Source: Burkholderia multivorans ATCC BAA-247
GTDB lineage: Bacteria; Pseudomonadota; Gammaproteobacteria; Burkholderiales; Burkholderiaceae
Reading direction: 5' to 3'
Assembly: GCF_000959525.1 (NCBI RefSeq)
Contig: NZ_CP009832.1
Coordinates: forward strand, 2,108,001-2,172,000
DNA: 64,000 nt
The position numbers and the translations under genes are program-made. The stretch's first letter is position 1; every line of letters starts with the position of its first letter. This document shows positions 59,573 to 64,000 of the stretch, in pieces. The notes under the pieces are model-generated. The model did no database searches. It was not told where the DNA came from and saw nothing but the letters and a program-made list of their open reading frames with translations.

Positions 59573-62086
59573 TTACTTGCTCTCGAACATATCCATGATC
59601 TGCTGCTTCTCCTGCGGCGTGACCGGCGGCGGCGTGAGCCCTTCCGCCCCGGCCGAGCCGAGTGCATCGTTCGCGCTGATCGCGTTCGCCGCCGGATTGA
59701 TGTCGACGCTCGCGACGAACCCGTTGCCCGGCGTGCGATCGGCGTAATACAGTTCGCCGTCGATCGTCGTCAGGCCGTCCGGCATCGGCATCTGCTGCTC
59801 GGGCACGCCGTTGAGCGCGGTACGCATGTAGTTCACCCAGATCGGCAGCGCGAGCTGCGCACCGAATTCGCGGCTGCCGAGGCTCTTCGGCTGATCGAAG
59901 CCCATCCACGCGACCGCGACGAGCGATTGCTGATAGCCGGCGAACCAGCCGTCCTTCGCGTCGTTCGTCGTACCGGTCTTGCCCTGCAGGTCGTTGCGGC
60001 CCAGCGCGTTGGTGCCTGCGCCGGTGCCGGCCGTCGCGACCGTATGCAGCAGGCTGTTCATCACGTAGGCGTTGCGGCCTTCGATCGTGCGCGGCGCCGT
60101 GCTGCCCGCGATCACAGGCTGCGACTTCTGCAGCGGCTGGCCGCGCGCGTCGTCGACTTCGGCGATCAGATACGGATCGACCTTGTAGCCGCCGTTCGCA
60201 AACACCGCATAGCCGGTCGCGAGCTGCAGCGGCGTCACGAGGCCGGCGCCGAGCGCCATCGGCAGATACGGCGGCGTCTTCTTCGGATCGAACCCGAAGC
60301 GCTGCGTCACGTACTCCTGCGCGTACTGTGTGCCGATCGACGCGAGAATCCGGATCGACACGAGGTTCTTCGAGCGCTGCAGACCGGTGCGCATCGTCAT
60401 CGGGCCGTCGGGCTGATCGTCGTCCTTCGGTTCCCACGCGGTGCCGCCCGGCACGCTCGGCGGGAAGTACAGCGGCGCGTCGTTGATGATCGTCGCCGGC
60501 CCGAGCCCCTTGTCGAGCGACGCCGAATAGATGAACGGCTTGAACGACGAGCCCGGCTGGCGCCACGCCTGCGTCACGTGGTTGAACTTGCTCTTGTTGA
60601 AGTCGAAGCCGCCGACGAGCGAACGGATCGCACCGTCCTGCGGCGCGATCGCGACGAGCGCGCCTTCGACCTGCGGCAGCTGCACGATCTGCCAGCCGGT
60701 CTTCGCGTCCTTCAGCACACGCACGATCGAACCGGGCCGGATGCGCAGCGTGTTGTTCGCGCGCGCGCTCAGCGCGCCCGACACGAAGCGCAGCCCGGCC
60801 GCGCCGATGCGCGTCGTCGCGCCGCCGACGAACTGCACGTCGACCGCGTTCGGTGCGGCCGACAGCACGACCGCCGATTGCAGGTCGCCGTTGTCCGGGT
60901 GATCGGCGAGTGCGTCGTCGATCGCTTCGTCGCGCTCGTCGCCGGCCGGCGGCAGATTGATCGTGCCTTCCGGCCCGCGATAGCCGTGCCGGCGCTCGTA
61001 GTCGAGAATGCCGCGACGCACGGCCTGATACGCGGCCTCCTGGTCGGCCGAGTTGATCGTCGTCGTGACGGTCAGCCCACGCGTGTAGGTCTCATCCTTG
61101 TACTGCTGGTACATCATCTGCCGCACCATTTCGGCGACATATTCGCCGTGCACGGCGTACTGGTTGCCCGGCGTGCGCACATGGATCTCTTCCTTCACGG
61201 CCTGCTCGTACTGCGGCTGCGTGATGTAGCCGATCTCGAGCATCCGCTTCAGGATGTATTCCTGACGCACCTTCGCGCGCTTCGGATTGACGACCGGGTT
61301 GTACGCGGACGGCGCCTTCGGCAGCCCCGCCAGCATCGCGGCTTCCGCGAGCGTGATGTCCTTCAGGTCCTTGCCGAAGTACACGCGCGCGGCGGCCGCG
61401 AAGCCGTAGGCGCGCTGGCCCAGATAGATCTGGTTCATGTACAGCTCGAGAATCTGGTCCTTCGTCAGCGCCTTCTCGATCTTGTACGCGAGCAGCATCT
61501 CGTAGATCTTGCGCGTGTACGTCTTCTCGCTCGACAGGAAGAAGTTGCGCGCGACCTGCATCGTGATCGTGCTCGCGCCCTGCCGCGCACCGCCGTGCAT
61601 CAGGTCGGCCACGCCCGCACGCAGGATGCCGACGAAGTCGACGCCGCCGTGCTCGTAGAAGCGGTAGTCCTCGATCGCGAGCACCGCCTTCTTCATCACG
61701 TCGGGAATGTCCTGGAAGCGCACGAGGCTGCGGCGCTCCTCGCCGAACTCGCCGATCAGCACGTGGTCGGCCGTGAAGACGCGCAGCGGCACCTTCGGCT
61801 GATAGTTGGTCAGCGCGTCGAGCGACGGCAGCTGCGGCGCCATCACGACGAGCGCGTAGCCGACGATCAGCGCACCGACGATCGCGATCGTCGCGAACAG
61901 TCCGACGAACCACAGCGCGATGCGTCCGCCGAACGAACGGCCGCCTCCGCCTGCACTGCGTGCGGCGTGGCGGTCGTCGCCGCGATCGTCGTCATCGGTG
62001 TAATAGGCGCCGGACGGCGCACGGCGCAGCGAGTAGTGAGGTTCGGTCCGGTCGGACGAGGAAGGCGGTCGTTTGATGATTGGCAT
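59573..62086 (-). CDS. mrcA: Penicillin-binding protein 1A (bifunctional)
   Basis: An 837-residue class A PBP building peptidoglycan. Cytoplasmic N-terminus, rich in Asp and Arg (ending near residue 50), then one membrane span (ALWFVGLFATIAIVGALIVG). The glycosyltransferase domain contains LAIEDYRFYEHGGVDFVGIL and ASTITMQVARNFFLS; the transpeptidase has SxxK in RQPGSSFKPFIY, with KTGTTNDAKDGWFAGY as the KTG motif. An OB-like segment lies between. The length and layout match PBP1A. The start at MPIIKRPPSSS is the first ATG of the conserved sequence. Confidence 0.96.
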   Translation of the reverse strand: MPIIKRPPSSSDRTEPHYSLRRAPSGAYYTDDDDRGDDRHAARSAGGGGRSFGGRIALWFVGLFATIAIVGALIVGYALVVMAPQLPSLDALTNYQPKVPLRVFTADHVLIGEFGEERRSLVRFQDIPDVMKKAVLAIEDYRFYEHGGVDFVGILRAGVADLMHGGARQGASTITMQVARNFFLSSEKTYTRKIYEMLLAYKIEKALTKDQILELYMNQIYLGQRAYGFAAAARVYFGKDLKDITLAEAAMLAGLPKAPSAYNPVVNPKRAKVRQEYILKRMLEIGYITQPQYEQAVKEEIHVRTPGNQYAVHGEYVAEMVRQMMYQQYKDETYTRGLTVTTTINSADQEAAYQAVRRGILDYERRHGYRGPEGTINLPPAGDERDEAIDDALADHPDNGDLQSAVVLSAAPNAVDVQFVGGATTRIGAAGLRFVSGALSARANNTLRIRPGSIVRVLKDAKTGWQIVQLPQVEGALVAIAPQDGAIRSLVGGFDFNKSKFNHVTQAWRQPGSSFKPFIYSASLDKGLGPATIINDAPLYFPPSVPGGTAWEPKDDDQPDGPMTMRTGLQRSKNLVSIRILASIGTQYAQEYVTQRFGFDPKKTPPYLPMALGAGLVTPLQLATGYAVFANGGYKVDPYLIAEVDDARGQPLQKSQPVIAGSTAPRTIEGRNAYVMNSLLHTVATAGTGAGTNALGRNDLQGKTGTTNDAKDGWFAGYQQSLVAVAWMGFDQPKSLGSREFGAQLALPIWVNYMRTALNGVPEQQMPMPDGLTTIDGELYYADRTPGNGFVASVDINPAANAISANDALGSAGAEGLTPPPVTPQEKQQIMDMFESK

Positions 62087-62525
62087 GTCGGAATGGCGGG
62101 CTGCGTGGTGCCCTCGGACGCATGCGGAAAATGCAGGCGGATGAGTCGGAGTGGTATGTCGTGGCTACAGTCACGTCGACAGACCGCGCCATGCGTCGAT
62201 CCGTTCCCGCGACGTGACAGCGCATTTTAATGAAATCGCCCGCGTGCCTTCGCGATTTTTTGTAAAAATTCCCGCACATCGGTATCGCGCCGCGCGTATC
62301 GGCGCGATCCTCGGCCTATCATGGACACGCGAACACGCCTGCATGCGCGCGTTTCTTTCAGTCGCGAAAGGTTTGGCGCAGGTGCGCACGATGCGCTTGA
62401 AGCCGCGCGTTTAAGCCGTATTTAAGTGAAGCGGTGGTGTAATATCCGCCGGCTCGCACGGGTCGCCAGCGGCACGCGGCGAGCGATGCCGCGACGCGCG
62501 GCGCCTTTCAACCACGGAGGATTTC
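62087..62525. other. Divergent intergenic region between mrcA and the pspA-like gene
   Basis: About 440 bases with no gene. It includes an A/T-rich segment (62224-62270), a perfect inverted repeat ATCGCGCC-N9-GGCGCGAT (62284-62308), and TAATAT at 62440-62445 as a possible -10 before the pspA-like gene. No sigma54 -24/-12 pattern is apparent. Confidence 0.4.
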
Positions 62526-63206
62526 ATGTCGCTTTTCGACTCTATTTCGCGCACGATCAAGGGCCTGCTGAACGACGCGGCCGATTCGGTACAGGATCCG
62601 TCGCGCGACGCACGGCAGATCGTGCGGGAGCTCGACGACAGCATCGGCCGTGCCGAGAATTCGCTGATCGAGATCGAAGCGCAGGTCGCCACGCAGCGCA
62701 GCAAGCGCGACGCGGCCGACGACAAGGTGAAGAAGTACGAAGACGGCGCGAAGCGCGCACTGCAGGCCGGCGACGAAGCGCTCGCGCGCGAGGCGCTCGC
62801 CGCGCAGGTAAACGCGGAAGCCGAGCGCGATGCGCTCGCGGCCGAGCTCGCGACGCTCGAACCGTCGGTCGAAAAGCTGAAGGGGCAGATCGCCGACATG
62901 CGCCAGCGCCGCAACGATCTGAACGCGCGCTCGAACATCCTGCAGGCGAAGCAGGAAATCGCGCAGGCGAAGGACGTCGCCGCGAGCGCGCTCGGCGGCA
63001 TTGGCGGCAAGAACCTGTCCGAAGACTTCCGCAAGCTCGAAGACAAGGTCGCGCTGCAGAACGCACGCTCGGACGCACGGCTGAATTCGGCCGACACGTC
63101 GAGCGGCAAGGCGCTCGACGACAAGCTCGCCGCCCTGAACAAGGGCCCGTCGGTCGAGGATCGCCTCGCGGCGCTGAAAAAGCAGATCGACACGCCCGCG
63201 CAGTAA
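62526..63206 (+). CDS. PspA/IM30 family protein
   Basis: A 226-residue, almost fully helical protein with the PspA fold: MSLFDSISRTIKGLLNDAAD is an amphipathic membrane-binding helix, followed by long coiled-coil helices (QIVRELDDSIGRAENSLIEI, then the RSKRDAADDKVKKYEDGAK region). These proteins bind and remodel membranes under envelope stress. ACGGAGG precedes the ATG. A TPR membrane protein gene follows after 82 bases. No pspF, pspB or pspC genes are next to it, unlike the E. coli psp operon, so this resembles the YjfJ-like branch. Confidence 0.9.
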   Translation: MSLFDSISRTIKGLLNDAADSVQDPSRDARQIVRELDDSIGRAENSLIEIEAQVATQRSKRDAADDKVKKYEDGAKRALQAGDEALAREALAAQVNAEAERDALAAELATLEPSVEKLKGQIADMRQRRNDLNARSNILQAKQEIAQAKDVAASALGGIGGKNLSEDFRKLEDKVALQNARSDARLNSADTSSGKALDDKLAALNKGPSVEDRLAALKKQIDTPAQ

Positions 63207-63288
63207 ACCGGCGCGCCGCGCGGCGCGTGTCGTGCGCCGCGCAGCGAACCGATCGTCAGGAGACGGGCCTATCGCGCCCGGTTCGACC

Positions 63289-64000
63289 ATGAAGAAATCT
63301 CTCGCCGCTCTCGGCCTCTCGCTGATGCTGCTGTCGTCCGCCGCATTCGCGGTTCCGTCGCTGCAGCAAGTCGAGCAATCGATCGCGCAGCGCGACTGGC
63401 AGCGCGCGGACGCGCAGTTGTCGCAAGTCGTCGACGCGCATCCGAACAACGCGCACGCGCGCTATCTGTATGCGCAGGTGCTCGATCGCGAAGGCCGCGC
63501 GGCCGACGCGCTCGTGCAGTTGCAGCGCGCGAAGACGCTCGATCCGCAATTGCGCTTCACCGACGCGTCGCGCTTCGCGCAAACCGAAGCGCGGATTCGT
63601 GCCGATGCGTCGCGCACGACCGGCAACGTGCCGTCGGCTACGCCGTCCGGTTCGCTGCAATCGTCGCTCGCGCCGTCGTCCGCACCGGCCGTCAAGCACG
63701 GGCCGTCGACCACGATGTGGATCGGTCTCGGCCTGCTCGTCGCGGTGATCGCGCTGGTACTGCGCTGGACGCTGCGGCGCGCGCGCTCGGCCGGCGACAC
63801 GCGCGCCGACGACGAACGGCGCGCGCAGCTCAAGCGCGCAACCGACGTGCTGAACGACATCCGGCCGCTGAAGCTCGACGCGAAGCTCTCGACGTTGCCG
63901 GGCGCGGCCGCCCTCGCCGGCGAACTCGACGCGATCGAAGCCGATGCGCGCACGCTCGTCGAATCGCTGTCGAACGGCAAGAATCCGGTGCCGCCGTACC
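63289..64000 (+). CDS. Exported TPR-containing membrane protein (runs off right edge)
   Basis: At least 237 residues, cut by the window end. It begins with a signal peptide (MKKSLAALGLSLMLLSSAAFA), then a TPR-like repeat region (DWQRADAQLSQVVDAHPNNA, HARYLYAQVLDREGRAADAL), a Ser/Pro-rich linker and one membrane span (TMWIGLGLLVAVIALVLRW). A cytoplasmic charged region follows. Co-directional with the pspA-like gene and probably in its transcript. Function unknown; the pairing suggests envelope stress or membrane maintenance. The start is the first in-frame ATG with AGGAGA about 26 bases upstream and no nearer rival. Confidence 0.75.
   Translation, partial: MKKSLAALGLSLMLLSSAAFAVPSLQQVEQSIAQRDWQRADAQLSQVVDAHPNNAHARYLYAQVLDREGRAADALVQLQRAKTLDPQLRFTDASRFAQTEARIRADASRTTGNVPSATPSGSLQSSLAPSSAPAVKHGPSTTMWIGLGLLVAVIALVLRWTLRRARSAGDTRADDERRAQLKRATDVLNDIRPLKLDAKLSTLPGAAALAGELDAIEADARTLVESLSNGKNPVPPY

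Noticed and set aside
62087-62525. Sigma54 promoter before the pspA-like gene
   Set aside because: No GG-N10-GC pattern at proper spacing was found in the region.

Overview
The window is a gene-dense, G+C-rich stretch of a beta-proteobacterial chromosome. Gene content and protein sequences point to Burkholderia, most likely the B. cepacia complex and its main chromosome: the order tig-clpP-clpX-lon, mfd next to ispD-ispF, an ompR-envZ pair, purL, pgi, mrcA and three tRNA genes are all core functions. I see no prophage, insertion sequence, CRISPR array or rRNA operon. The genus call is inference from recognised proteins; no search was run.

Layout. 1-320: start of a membrane protein running off the left edge. 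572-6444 (minus): fatty-acid degradation block (acyl-CoA synthetase, bifunctional FadB-like enzyme, nicotinamidase, thiolase). 6598-10397 (plus): selO, msrB, yciB, bolA and a parvulin. 10507-15133 (minus): purL and a GNAT acetyltransferase. 15384-20006 (plus): FAD oxidoreductase, the NAD(P)HX repair enzyme nnrDE, pgi. 20111-21491: divergent ybbA-like ABC ATPase and tesA-like esterase whose start codons overlap. 21624-26484 (minus): ppiD, an aromatic-acid type MFS transporter and a porin. 26485-27343: a gene-poor stretch ending in tRNA-Asp and tRNA-Val, holding a duplicated tRNA-Asp 3' end. 27544-33745 (minus): lon, clpX, clpP, tig.

34168-35825 (plus): glycerate kinase and a MarR regulator. 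35961-38189 (minus): ketopantoate reductase and a LuxR-type regulator. 38487-41887 (plus): porin, MFS carrier and an HDAC-like amidohydrolase, a compact set that looks like an uptake and deacylation pathway. 41990-43474: small membrane protein, tRNA-Leu, and a squalene/phytoene-synthase-like protein with degenerate catalytic motifs. 43491-46652 (minus): DUF1501/DUF1800 pair and a small secreted protein. 46919-50388 (plus): ompR-envZ and ahpC-ahpD. 50514-51739 (minus): ispF-ispD. 51846-58404 (plus): mfd, argE-like, threonine dehydratase-like and a DUF3574-type lipoprotein. 58535-59361 (minus): two small genes of clearly lower G+C that I do not recognise. 59573-62086 (minus): mrcA. 62526-end (plus): a pspA-like gene and a TPR membrane protein cut by the right edge.

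How parts fit together. Protein quality control (tig, clpXP, lon, ppiD, parvulin), oxidative-stress defence (ahpCD, msrB, selO) and metabolite repair (nnrDE, pncA) dominate the conserved part. The accessory-looking pieces are the regulator-porin-MFS-HDAC set, the low-G+C gene pair before mrcA, and the tRNA-Asp remnant, which marks a likely former integration or recombination site.
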